A stretch of 34,605 nt of DNA, taken from contig QYQK01000002.1 in NCBI GenBank assembly GCA_007280935.1, forward strand, positions 1-34,605. The letters run 5' to 3'. The notes beneath the pieces are model-generated. The model saw nothing but the letters and a program-made list of their open reading frames with translations. It was not told the DNA's origin and did no database searches. The DNA is from Opitutales bacterium (lineage in GTDB: Bacteria; Verrucomicrobiota; Verrucomicrobiia; Opitutales; UBA953). A program made the translations under genes and the position numbers. Below are positions 25,070 to 34,134 of the stretch, piece after piece; positions within the stretch are counted from its first letter, which is position 1, and every line of letters begins with the position of its first letter.

Positions 25070-26503
25070 TCATTCTGCCTTCTTCTTGCCTTTGCCTTTT
25101 TTAATTACCTTGGCGGCACCATCGTCGCCTTCCTCTCCTCCGCCACTCTTGTGCGGAAGATCGGCGGCATCAGACTTTGGCAGGTATTTCGCCATCTCTG
25201 CTTTTTTCTCCGCCATCTCCGGCTTGCCAGCAAGATTGACGTACTCGAACGGGTCGGACGAATCCTGATACAGCTCTTCGCTGCCATCCGCATAACGGAT
25301 GTAACGCCAGTCCTCCGAGCGCACGGCATGGTTTCCTTTCATCCAAGTGGTCACGGCGGGCAACTTCCAAGCCGCTGCAGGATCTCGCAGTAATGGGGTG
25401 ATATCCGCGCCTTCTAGGTGCGAAGGCAGCGGAATCCCAGCCAAGGTGCAAACGGTAGGATAGATGCACGCGTAATCGACCGGACGCTGACACAAGGTAC
25501 CCGCCGTGGTGACACCAGGCACCCTCCAAATAAAGACCGTTCGCGTCGGCTCTTCCCAAAGCGCAAATTTACGCCAATGTTCCTTTTCGCCTAAACTCCA
25601 ACCGTGGTCGCTCCACAGGCAAATAATCGTGTTATCACGTTCCGGTGATTTCTCCCAAGCGTCAATCAGGCGTCCGACTTCGTAATCACAATACGCAATC
25701 GTCGCCAAATAAGCCTGCACGGCCTCTTTCCAACGTCCGGATTTCAGGATCGCGGCATGATCGCCTTGTGGTTTGGCGATCTTGACCCCCGCCGGCGGAA
25801 CGTCGGCCAAGTCGCCTTCGATATGCGGGGGTAATTGAATCTGATCCAACGGAAACAGGTCGAACCATTTCTTGGGTACGTTCCAAGGCATATGCGGCTT
25901 AACCAAGCCGGCCGCGATGAACCAAGGCTTCTCTTGCTTCTGGGACATTTTTTCGATGCACCAAGTGACGACGGAGTGATCCGGCATATCCTCATCCTTA
26001 CAGACTAACGGAGCAAATTTGATGCCACCGACTCCGTCGTCCTTGGCCTCGGGATGGAGTTTCAGCGGGCCGCCCTTCCCTCCAGCATAGTAGTCGTCGA
26101 AATAGCCTCCGCGATCGCCGGCGCCGTGGTAGATCTTGCCCGCACCGTAGACGGCATAACCGTTCTTCGCCAGATGGCTGTTAAGTAATTTATCTTCACT
26201 GATACCGGGGCGCCAATTCTGGGCGTTATCATAACAGCCGGTGCTGCTCGGCCTTAATCCCGACATTAGCGAGGCTCGGGACGGATTACAGGAAGGCGCG
26301 GTGCAATAGGCCTTAGTGAAACCCACGCCCAGCTTGGCGAGACGATCGATATTCGGCGTCCTAGTCTGTGCATTTCTGCCCAAGAAGCCAACCCAATGAT
26401 TCAGGTCATCGATAGGGATGAAAAGAATGTTCGGCTTCTTCGACGCATCGGCGCTCATCAAGGCCATCGGGCAGAGGCATAACCAAAATAACAGGGGGCG
26501 CAT
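25070..26503 (-). CDS. Sulfatase (iduronate-2-sulfatase-like), exported
   Basis: KKPNILFIPIDDLNHWVGFLGRNAQTRTPNIDRLAKLGVGFTKAYCTAPSCNPSRASLMSGLRPSSTG with FGly motif CNPSR at 26276-26290; LWSDHGWSLGEKEHWRKF; lysine-rich C-terminus. Confidence 0.94.
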   Translation of the reverse strand: MRPLLFWLCLCPMALMSADASKKPNILFIPIDDLNHWVGFLGRNAQTRTPNIDRLAKLGVGFTKAYCTAPSCNPSRASLMSGLRPSSTGCYDNAQNWRPGISEDKLLNSHLAKNGYAVYGAGKIYHGAGDRGGYFDDYYAGGKGGPLKLHPEAKDDGVGGIKFAPLVCKDEDMPDHSVVTWCIEKMSQKQEKPWFIAAGLVKPHMPWNVPKKWFDLFPLDQIQLPPHIEGDLADVPPAGVKIAKPQGDHAAILKSGRWKEAVQAYLATIAYCDYEVGRLIDAWEKSPERDNTIICLWSDHGWSLGEKEHWRKFALWEEPTRTVFIWRVPGVTTAGTLCQRPVDYACIYPTVCTLAGIPLPSHLEGADITPLLRDPAAAWKLPAVTTWMKGNHAVRSEDWRYIRYADGSEELYQDSSDPFEYVNLAGKPEMAEKKAEMAKYLPKSDAADLPHKSGGGEEGDDGAAKVIKKGKGKKKAE

Positions 26504-26661
26504 CAGGCCAATCTGTCTTTGTATTCAGGGCTATCAAGTGAGATTTCCTCCGAACGTACCGCCTAAAGCTATCTCGCCTAGGTGCGTTTGAAGATGATTG
26601 TGCTGCGGTTGACGGTATCACTAAAGGTTGTGCGGTCCTGATATCAGGCTTAACTGACATC

Positions 26662-28296
26662 ATGTTACCCCGCATCTTTGGTCTGGTTGCTTTCTTGGGC
26701 GCTCTGGTCACTGGCTTCGCCGCCGAACCTGCCCGGCCCAACGTACTGGTAATCCTGCTCGACGACGTCGGCTTCTCCGACATCGGCTGTTACGGCAGCG
26801 AAATCCCGACGCCCAACCTCGACGCTTTGGCTACCCACGGGGTTCGCTTTACGCAATTCTACAATACCGCACGCTGTAGCACGAGCCGTGCCTCGCTGCT
26901 CACCGGCCTCTACTCCCACCAAGCGGGTATGGGCTGGCTCGATGGCATGGTTAAACCCGAATCCCTCGGCACGCACGGCAGACTCCATGACCGATGCGTG
27001 ACCATGGCCGAAGTCCTGGGTTCGGCCGGCTATCACACTTCCATGGTCGGCAAGTGGCATCTTGGTCAACAAAACGGTACAACTCCTTGGAACCGCGGTT
27101 TTCAACGCACGGCGACCACGCAGTTCGGTGAACTTTATTTTCCCGTCGAACGCAGTGCGGAACCCTGCAAATACGTTTACCTTGACGGACGCAAGGTACC
27201 CTCCCATTCGCCCGAAGTCGGCACCGGCAATTGGTATGCGACGTCGATGTTCACCGATTGGGCTTTGAAATTCGTCGACGATGCCAAGGAGAAACAAAAG
27301 CCTTTCTTCCTCTACTTCGCCCACGGCGCCGCCCACTTCCCGCTGAAAGCGCCCGCCGACCTCATCGCTAAATATCGCGGCAAATATAAAGCGGGCTGGG
27401 ATAAGCTACGCGAAGTACGCTATGCCAAACAAATGGAACTCGGCATCATCGACCCTAAATGGCCGATGTCACCCCGCCCCGAAGAAGTCAAAGCCTGGGA
27501 TAGCCTTACCGCCGAAGAACAAGATCGCTTCGATAACATCATGGCCGTCTATGCCGCGATGATCGACGGGATCGACCAAAGTGTCGGACGCATGGTAGCC
27601 GGATTGAAAGAACGCGGCATGCTGGATAACACCCTGATTCTCTTCATGTGCGACAACGGCGGCAACGCCGAAGGCGGACCCAATGGCGTCACGCAAGGTG
27701 AAGTGATCGGCAGTCCCGACTCCCATGTGCTCCTCGGTATGAGCTGGGCTACCTTAAATAATACGCCGCTGCGCCGCTATAAGCACTTCACCCACGAAGG
27801 CGGCGTAAGCTCTCCCTTCATCGCCCATTGGCCCGCCGGCATCCCGGCCGCCCGCATGGGACAGATTGAAAATCAGCCGGGGCACCTGATCGATGTCATG
27901 ACGACCGTGATGGACGTCACCGGAACCACTTACCCTTCGGAATTCAACCACCATCGCATCCTTCCCGCCGAAGGTGTCAGCCTGCGCCCTGCCTTTCTTG
28001 GCCAGCCACTCCATCGCGTTAAACCGATCTTCTGGGAACACGAAGGCAATCGCGCCGTGCGCAGCGGCCCCTGGAAAGCCGTGATGAAATTCAAAGGCGA
28101 ATGGGAACTCTATAACATCGAAGAAGACCGAACCGAACTACACAACCTCGCCGGCATCAACAAAGCGATCGCCGGCCTGCTGGCCAAACAATGGGAAGAT
28201 TGGGCTGCCAGTTCTTTTGTCGACCCTTGGACGCTTCCGCCCACCAACAACTGGGGAGCGGAACCCATCAGGTTCAGCGGCGGGAAAAAGAAATAA
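26662..28296 (+). CDS. Arylsulfatase-like protein, exported
   Basis: ARPNVLVILLDDVGFSDIGCYGSEIPTPNLDALATHGVRFTQFYNTARCSTSRASLLTGLYSHQAGMGW; GKWHLGQQNG; LFMCDNGGNAEGG; FWEHEGNRAVR. Cys motif CSTSR at 26875-26889. Confidence 0.93.
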   Translation: MLPRIFGLVAFLGALVTGFAAEPARPNVLVILLDDVGFSDIGCYGSEIPTPNLDALATHGVRFTQFYNTARCSTSRASLLTGLYSHQAGMGWLDGMVKPESLGTHGRLHDRCVTMAEVLGSAGYHTSMVGKWHLGQQNGTTPWNRGFQRTATTQFGELYFPVERSAEPCKYVYLDGRKVPSHSPEVGTGNWYATSMFTDWALKFVDDAKEKQKPFFLYFAHGAAHFPLKAPADLIAKYRGKYKAGWDKLREVRYAKQMELGIIDPKWPMSPRPEEVKAWDSLTAEEQDRFDNIMAVYAAMIDGIDQSVGRMVAGLKERGMLDNTLILFMCDNGGNAEGGPNGVTQGEVIGSPDSHVLLGMSWATLNNTPLRRYKHFTHEGGVSSPFIAHWPAGIPAARMGQIENQPGHLIDVMTTVMDVTGTTYPSEFNHHRILPAEGVSLRPAFLGQPLHRVKPIFWEHEGNRAVRSGPWKAVMKFKGEWELYNIEEDRTELHNLAGINKAIAGLLAKQWEDWAASSFVDPWTLPPTNNWGAEPIRFSGGKKK

Positions 28297-28311
28297 GCTC
28301 TGGCGCGCAGG

Positions 28312-31300
28312 CTATTTGACGGCGGTTCGTGGGTTCGGCAGGAAATAAAAATGCCCGTCTTCCGCTCCGCCCAAAAAATCCGGAATGCCGTCACCGTCAA
28401 AGTCGACGACTGTGGGGCTGACGTCATGGCCTTCGATATTCTCCTTCACCAGCGGGCCCATATCCTTGAAGAGCCACTTGCCGTCGCGTTCGCCGACCTG
28501 GCGGAGGAAATTCGCATTGGAAGAATTCAGCAGGATATCGGTTTTGCCGTCGCCATCCCAATCGACGACGCAAAGTTTCCGGCGGCCGCTCTTCCCTGCC
28601 ATCCCTTTGCTCAGCAATAACGGCTTACCGTCTTCGTCGCAGAAGGAGCGCCGAGGCGAAAGTAACACCCGTTTGCCATCTTTCAAAGCCCGCTCGAAGT
28701 AGGCGAGGTAACCTTCCTGATCTAGCATAACAAGATCGGTGAGTCCGTCCTTGTTCCAATCTACGGCGACCGGCGTGGTGCGCCACTGCGTCAGCAAGGC
28801 TTTCCCTTGGGGCTTCATCCAGCCCCACGCCATGGCGGGCTGAGCACCGTCCCATTCCACTTCGATCGGCTGGGCAATGCTAAGTTTCGGCTCCTTACGC
28901 GTACCGATGTTCTTATACCAAACGACCTTACCCAAGATGGAATTGACGATGAGGTCGGGCAGACCGTCACCATCCCAATCGGCAACCGACAGCGTCGTGT
29001 ATCCCCACTTAGCTTCGGCGGGACCTTGGATGCTACCATTACCACCGGCCATGATGCGCAGCGTTTTACCGTCTGCTTGCAACAGCTTAGGGGCCGCGAA
29101 CTTAGGCTTGGCCACGCCGGGTCCGCTCAGGTTTTCAAAGAAAGCGACATACCCCGCCGAATCGCCGCTGATTATATCCATGTCGCCATCTCCGTCCCAA
29201 TCAAAACCCACGGGCGTGGCGAGCGCTCCGAACTTCAAGTCATCCGCTTCTTGCTTGAAATACCGCGGGGGTGAAAAAAGCGGCGTGCGGTCGCTCGTAA
29301 ATTTTCCGGTATTTTCGATATAAGCGACTCGTCCATCTTCATCCCCAACGATGAGATCCGTCTTGCCGTCCTTATTCCAGTCAATCGCCACGGGGGTAAT
29401 CATCTCGAGATCCATCGTCAAAGCCCGTGGAGCGCCAGGAAGCTTCGATGCCTCAAACGTAGCCTTCCATGCCACCGATCGGGTATTCTCCGTGACGCCC
29501 GGCGGCACGGTTAAACGACGCCCTTCGGCATATTTAGGTTCCTTACGGGTTCCGATGTTTTCAAAATAAGTAAAACCATCCAAAAATTCTCCGCAGATTA
29601 GGTCAAGATCTCCGTCGCCGTCAAAATCCGCAAAGCAAGGCGAAGGCCAGCCGAAGGTCTCTAAGGGCTTGCTCCCAGCATTTATCTTGATCGGCGTGGC
29701 ATACTTGGGTTTTTCGTTGGTGCCGATATTACGGATAAGATAAACGAATCCGCGCAATGGACCTTTCGTCCAGATGCCTTTCTCGCTGTAAGCATTGTCC
29801 CAACCGTAATCCGTCCAATCCCCCACGCCGACGATGATGTCCGTCAAGCCGTCGCCATCGAAGTCAACTTGCTTCCACATATTAGCCCGGACTTTATTCG
29901 GATGGATATGCGTAGATAATGTCAACTTACGGCCGTCTTCCAATCCGCTCTTAAGAAAATCAGGGTATTCCATCGCCGGCCCCATGACTTTGGTGACGCC
30001 GTCGACGACGCTGAGCTCGATATTCTGCAAGCCTTTGCTGATACGCTGCGCCGACTTGAAGACCGGCATGGCGTTCTTGGCGGTGTCGACGCCCGACGAA
30101 AATACGTACACGCCGTTCGAAGGCTTGTCGGGACAGTTCACGACGAGGTCGAGCTTTCCGTCGCCATTGAAATCCATCGGTAAAGGCCAAGCCCAGAGTC
30201 CGACGCCTAGATCCACGACAAGTCCGGGGTTATTATATTTGAGCCTCTGCAAACCGGAAGCGACGGGTGGTGATGCGAGTTCGACGGCATGGGCGTAGAA
30301 AACGATCTGGTCGTACTCCTCCTTATGATTGCCGAAACCCTTGCGCAAAGGCGTGCGCAAAGCGTTCGTGCCGCCAGCCTGCATGACATCGGGCCCTTCT
30401 TTCGCCAAGAGTTCAGCGCCCTTGCTGCCGGGCCGCACAATCGCGATGTGGCCGGATTTCTGCGGATCGGGATTCTTAAGCGTGGCGAGGACGAGGCGTC
30501 CCTCGTTCGCTTGCTGTTGCGCAGCAGTGCCGTCCTTCAAGACGACCCATCCCGCTTTCTTGCCGGCATCCGATGCCAACCAATCGAACTGCGCATTGGC
30601 GAGTAATACCACGCCATGCTCCGGCGGACGCAGGACATACATTCCAAACCGTTCGGTCGCTGCGGCCACAAACTGACTGCAATGTGTATGCTTGCTCTTG
30701 GCATCTTTGATCGGCTGGCCAGTCGGTAAGCCGGTCTGCCAATCGACGACCGCCCCAGGCAACCAATACTTATCAACCTCCATGGCTTCGAGGCGCTTCC
30801 AAAGCTCTTCGGTTGGCCCCTTGGGTCGCGCAACCCAGCGCACGGCCTTCTCGACTAAAGGCTCTAGTCCGGCTGTCTGCTCCGGATGCGGACTGGACGT
30901 GAAAACGCGTCCGAGCCCGAAGGTACTGCGGACCATGGCAGGTGCCTTCACCATCACGCCGACGGGAGTATCATTCTCCGCCAACTCGGTTTGAAAACGG
31001 AGGAGGGTCTCAAATGCTGGCAGGTCCTTACGGACATCAGGCTTAATGATGGGACCATTGGCATAACGAATACCGCGATTGGAAATCGTCTCCCCGAAAG
31101 CTATCCCATCAATTTTAACCTCACCCTGTCCGCGCCGCCACTTCGACGACACAGTCTTGGCATTGAGCACACCGATGCCCCATTCGAAACCACTGCATGC
31201 GAGGTAAGCACCGGCACAGATCCCGACATAGCCTCCACCGTTTCGTACAAATTCACGCACCTGAGCGCGACCTACTTCGGTAAGTCCATCGGCTTCTGCG

Positions 31301-31539
31301 CTTCCGCTTCCGCCCGTAAACATGACCAAATCATAACCTTTAAGTCCATCCAGTGCGGCGAAATCAGTGCCTTTTAATCGGGTAAGTTTGATGTCAGGCG
31401 TCTTACTGAAAATGGCTTCAACCGAGGGAATACCCTTACCGGTCGCCCCTTTGTCATCATAGAGGGCGACCTTGATGACTTGCGATTCAGCCGCCCATGA
31501 CGAGACGACAAAGGTCAGGGCCAGAAGAAATGCTTTCAT
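28312..31539 (-). CDS. Large exported protein: BPL_N/glutamine-amidotransferase-like domain, putative cysteine-amidase-like domain, and about 9 FG-GAP/VCBS-type repeats
   Basis: MKAFLLALTFVVSSWAAES signal peptide (the track start 31548 adds MSI). VIKVALYDDKGATGKGIPSVEAIF...VMFTGGSGS...GGGYVGICAGAYLACS; HTHCSQFVAAATERFG...SGHIAIVRPG...QAGGTN; repeats such as DFNGDGKLDLVV, DFDGDGLTDIIVG, DFDGDGDLDLICGE, DWNKDGKTDLIVGD, DWDGDGDMDIISGD, DWDGDGLPDLIVN, DWNKDGLTDLVML, DWDGDGKTDILLN, DFDGDGIPDFLGG. Confidence 0.88.
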   Translation of the reverse strand: MKAFLLALTFVVSSWAAESQVIKVALYDDKGATGKGIPSVEAIFSKTPDIKLTRLKGTDFAALDGLKGYDLVMFTGGSGSAEADGLTEVGRAQVREFVRNGGGYVGICAGAYLACSGFEWGIGVLNAKTVSSKWRRGQGEVKIDGIAFGETISNRGIRYANGPIIKPDVRKDLPAFETLLRFQTELAENDTPVGVMVKAPAMVRSTFGLGRVFTSSPHPEQTAGLEPLVEKAVRWVARPKGPTEELWKRLEAMEVDKYWLPGAVVDWQTGLPTGQPIKDAKSKHTHCSQFVAAATERFGMYVLRPPEHGVVLLANAQFDWLASDAGKKAGWVVLKDGTAAQQQANEGRLVLATLKNPDPQKSGHIAIVRPGSKGAELLAKEGPDVMQAGGTNALRTPLRKGFGNHKEEYDQIVFYAHAVELASPPVASGLQRLKYNNPGLVVDLGVGLWAWPLPMDFNGDGKLDLVVNCPDKPSNGVYVFSSGVDTAKNAMPVFKSAQRISKGLQNIELSVVDGVTKVMGPAMEYPDFLKSGLEDGRKLTLSTHIHPNKVRANMWKQVDFDGDGLTDIIVGVGDWTDYGWDNAYSEKGIWTKGPLRGFVYLIRNIGTNEKPKYATPIKINAGSKPLETFGWPSPCFADFDGDGDLDLICGEFLDGFTYFENIGTRKEPKYAEGRRLTVPPGVTENTRSVAWKATFEASKLPGAPRALTMDLEMITPVAIDWNKDGKTDLIVGDEDGRVAYIENTGKFTSDRTPLFSPPRYFKQEADDLKFGALATPVGFDWDGDGDMDIISGDSAGYVAFFENLSGPGVAKPKFAAPKLLQADGKTLRIMAGGNGSIQGPAEAKWGYTTLSVADWDGDGLPDLIVNSILGKVVWYKNIGTRKEPKLSIAQPIEVEWDGAQPAMAWGWMKPQGKALLTQWRTTPVAVDWNKDGLTDLVMLDQEGYLAYFERALKDGKRVLLSPRRSFCDEDGKPLLLSKGMAGKSGRRKLCVVDWDGDGKTDILLNSSNANFLRQVGERDGKWLFKDMGPLVKENIEGHDVSPTVVDFDGDGIPDFLGGAEDGHFYFLPNPRTAVK

Positions 31540-31548
31540 GATAGACAT

Positions 31549-32694
31549 TTACAGAGGGTGGTTTCGTGCGATCAGGGGCAACGCAACCTTGGCGCCATCG
31601 GCGGCGAAAGAAGCGAAGACGCCCAAGGTCATCTCAATGGTCTCACGGCCGGCTTCAGGCCCGCAGAGCGGCTCGCGCCCTTCCTTCATGGCCGCAAGCA
31701 GGTCTTTCACGGCCCCGTGGTGGCCACCGTTGATAAGTTTGATATCCGTGATGGGCTCAGGCTGCCCGACCCCGCCGGTGGTCACGGGCGTGCGTTGGCC
31801 GTCGCGCTCCAGGATGACGAGCGGCTCTTCGTCGACTTGCAGGGAAAATACTCCGCGCGTGCCGATGAGTCGTGCGCCGAAGGGCATGCCTTTCGTCCAG
31901 GTACCTTTCTTTGAATCAAAATAAAGGGGGATCCCGCTCTGGGTCTCATAACGGGCATGAATCTCATCGCCGACGAGCAGACCGACGCCTTCGTCGCCCG
32001 GATGGATATCGGCCTTGGTCGCCGGGCGTCCATCAACCAAGACCCTCGCTTCGCATGAAATCGCCGGGCCGGTAAATATCGTCGCGAGGTTGAAACCATG
32101 ACCGCCGAGCACCCAGAGATCCAGCCCACCCCCGCGCTGGTCCTGCTTACCGATGACCCGGACTTCCTTAAGTTCGCCAATTTCACCCGCCGCGATCAGC
32201 TTCCTTACCACGACGAGCACCGGGTGATAACGGTTACGATGCGCGATGGCCAGCCGCACGCCTTTCTCGGCGCAAATTTTCACGATCTCGTCGGCTTCCG
32301 CCAAGGTACGCACGAAAGGCTTTTCGATATAGATGCCTTTCACGCCAGCTTGAATCGCGGCGACAATCATGTCGCGGTGTTCGTGAATATGCCGGGCGCA
32401 GATCGCCACGATGTCGGGCTTGGTCTCGGCCAGCATTTTCCGGTAGTCGGCATAGCCTGGAATATCGCCCAGCAGCTTACGCTCCTTGGCTAGACCTTTC
32501 TCGTCGGCATCGGCCACGCCGACGATCTTCGTGCCAGCGATTTTCAACCAGACGGAGTCCTCCCCGTGTCCGTAGTTACCTTGACCGGTATGACCGATGA
32601 CGCCGACGGACAGTACGTGCGAAGGGTTCTGTCCGCGCAGCAAGCTGGAGGATAAGGCCAAAGCGGAAGTAAGCAGGAAATCACGGCGCTTCAT
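31549..32694 (-). CDS. Gfo/Idh/MocA family oxidoreductase with Tat-like signal
   Basis: MKRRDFLLTSALALSSSLLRG Tat-like N-terminus; VGVIGHTGQGNYGHGEDSVW...IVGVADADEKGLAKERKLLG...YADYRKMLAETKPDIVAICARHIHEHRDMIVAAIQAGVKGIYIEKPFVRTLAEADEIV...LAIAHRNRYHPVL. Confidence 0.93.
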   Translation of the reverse strand: MKRRDFLLTSALALSSSLLRGQNPSHVLSVGVIGHTGQGNYGHGEDSVWLKIAGTKIVGVADADEKGLAKERKLLGDIPGYADYRKMLAETKPDIVAICARHIHEHRDMIVAAIQAGVKGIYIEKPFVRTLAEADEIVKICAEKGVRLAIAHRNRYHPVLVVVRKLIAAGEIGELKEVRVIGKQDQRGGGLDLWVLGGHGFNLATIFTGPAISCEARVLVDGRPATKADIHPGDEGVGLLVGDEIHARYETQSGIPLYFDSKKGTWTKGMPFGARLIGTRGVFSLQVDEEPLVILERDGQRTPVTTGGVGQPEPITDIKLINGGHHGAVKDLLAAMKEGREPLCGPEAGRETIEMTLGVFASFAADGAKVALPLIARNHPL

Positions 32695-32782
32695 GAGATT
32701 GGGGGCGAGGAGGATTTCTGTCTCATATCATTAATCTAGCAACCGGATACCGTCTCAACCGTAACCATAATCGACGAGATGA

Positions 32783-34087
32783 TTACTTCCCTAAATACTT
32801 CATCACAGCTTTCACCATCCCGTCTCGCGCCGTCGGCGAATGGCTATGGCCACTGGGGATGTCGTTATAAATCTCCTTGGGGATGGTGAGCTGATTATAA
32901 GCTGCATAGACGCTGGTGGGCGGGCAAGTGGCGTCGATGAACCCGACAGTGAAGAAACAGCCGGCGGCTTTGGTGCGGGTCGCGAAATTCATACAATCGA
33001 TATAACGATAAGTCTCCAATACGCTCATGTCGGGCTTGCCATCGACCACAGACACGATCTTAGGCCAACCTGCGATGCGATTCACGAGCATACCGCTATG
33101 ATCGCAGCCCGCCGGGACGCCGGCGGCGAAGAAGGTGACACGCGCGTCAAGTCCGGCCGCGGCAATCGCCTGATAACCGCCCTGACTTGCACCGAAGACG
33201 ATCACATGCTGGCCGTCCCATTCCGGCTGAGCGGTCAGCACGTCGATGGCACGCACGAGACGCAGCATCATGCCTGTGAAATAAGCCTTCTCGCGGTCGT
33301 TCTTGTTCTCATAGCGATAGTCCTTCATGGCACCGACTTTGAGATCGGCATAATATTTCGGTGGCAGGCCATTCTGGATCCCGTGCGCATTCATATCCAT
33401 GGCGATGAACTCTTTGCTCGCCCAACTCGACGACCCGCCTAACGAGCTATCGCTCACGCCGGCGCCATGGACGGTCAGGATGATCGGCAAGCTCTTCGGC
33501 TTAGCACCCGTCGGCTTGGCCATATAACCCGAAATCTGCAGACCAAGGGCGGGCGCCGTCACATCAAACGAATCCACGCCCTTCACCGGCGATTTCACGG
33601 GCGTCAATTGAGGGGCAACCGGAATCGTGGCGAGTTTGGCTTTCATGCTCGCCCAAAAGGCGTCGAAGTCCTCTGGCACAGGCAAACTGCGCTTAATCTC
33701 CGTCGGATCAACGGCGGCACCTGCCAAGCCGGTAATCGGCGCGACCTTGGCTTTCGCGTTCGCGCGATAGGTGACCTTGACCTGCACGAACCCCGGCTCA
33801 TTCAGGATGCCGGTCGCGACCGCCTTGCCGTCCGCAAGTTCCGCCTGCCCCTTCTGCTCGGTGGGTAGACCATCTTTGACGACAACCCAATCGACGAGTC
33901 CCACGGCTGGTTTAGCGCTATCGGTGACTTTGATATTAAAGATGACTTTTTCGCCTTGGTGATAGATCGCATCCGCGCGTTCGGCCCGGACCGAGATGGC
34001 AACCGGCGTTACTGGAGGCGTCAGCTTGGTTTGAGCATAAAGCGGCTGCAAAAGCAGCGCAGCCAGGGGTAAGAGGCAGCGGGTCAT
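32783..34087 (-). CDS. Acetyl-xylan esterase / cephalosporin-C deacetylase-like (AXE1) exported hydrolase
   Basis: Signal peptide; LQISGYMAKPTGAKPKSLPIILTVHGAGVS, YFTGMMLRLVRAIDVLTAQPEWDGQHVIVFGASQGGYQAIAAAGLDARVTFFAAGVPAGCDH, GFIDATCPPTSVYAAYN. Confidence 0.88.
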   Translation of the reverse strand: MTRCLLPLAALLLQPLYAQTKLTPPVTPVAISVRAERADAIYHQGEKVIFNIKVTDSAKPAVGLVDWVVVKDGLPTEQKGQAELADGKAVATGILNEPGFVQVKVTYRANAKAKVAPITGLAGAAVDPTEIKRSLPVPEDFDAFWASMKAKLATIPVAPQLTPVKSPVKGVDSFDVTAPALGLQISGYMAKPTGAKPKSLPIILTVHGAGVSDSSLGGSSSWASKEFIAMDMNAHGIQNGLPPKYYADLKVGAMKDYRYENKNDREKAYFTGMMLRLVRAIDVLTAQPEWDGQHVIVFGASQGGYQAIAAAGLDARVTFFAAGVPAGCDHSGMLVNRIAGWPKIVSVVDGKPDMSVLETYRYIDCMNFATRTKAAGCFFTVGFIDATCPPTSVYAAYNQLTIPKEIYNDIPSGHSHSPTARDGMVKAVMKYLGK

Positions 34088-34134
34088 GACCCGTACTATC
34101 CTGCAAGGCCTTCTATCGTCAACCTGCTTACGCC

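Noticed and set aside
26609-26648. TTGACG and palindrome CCTGATATCAGG (26637-26648) upstream of the arylsulfatase as promoter/operator
   Set aside because: No convincing -10 hexamer at the right spacing from TTGACG, and the 12-bp palindrome is short; not supportable without TSS data.
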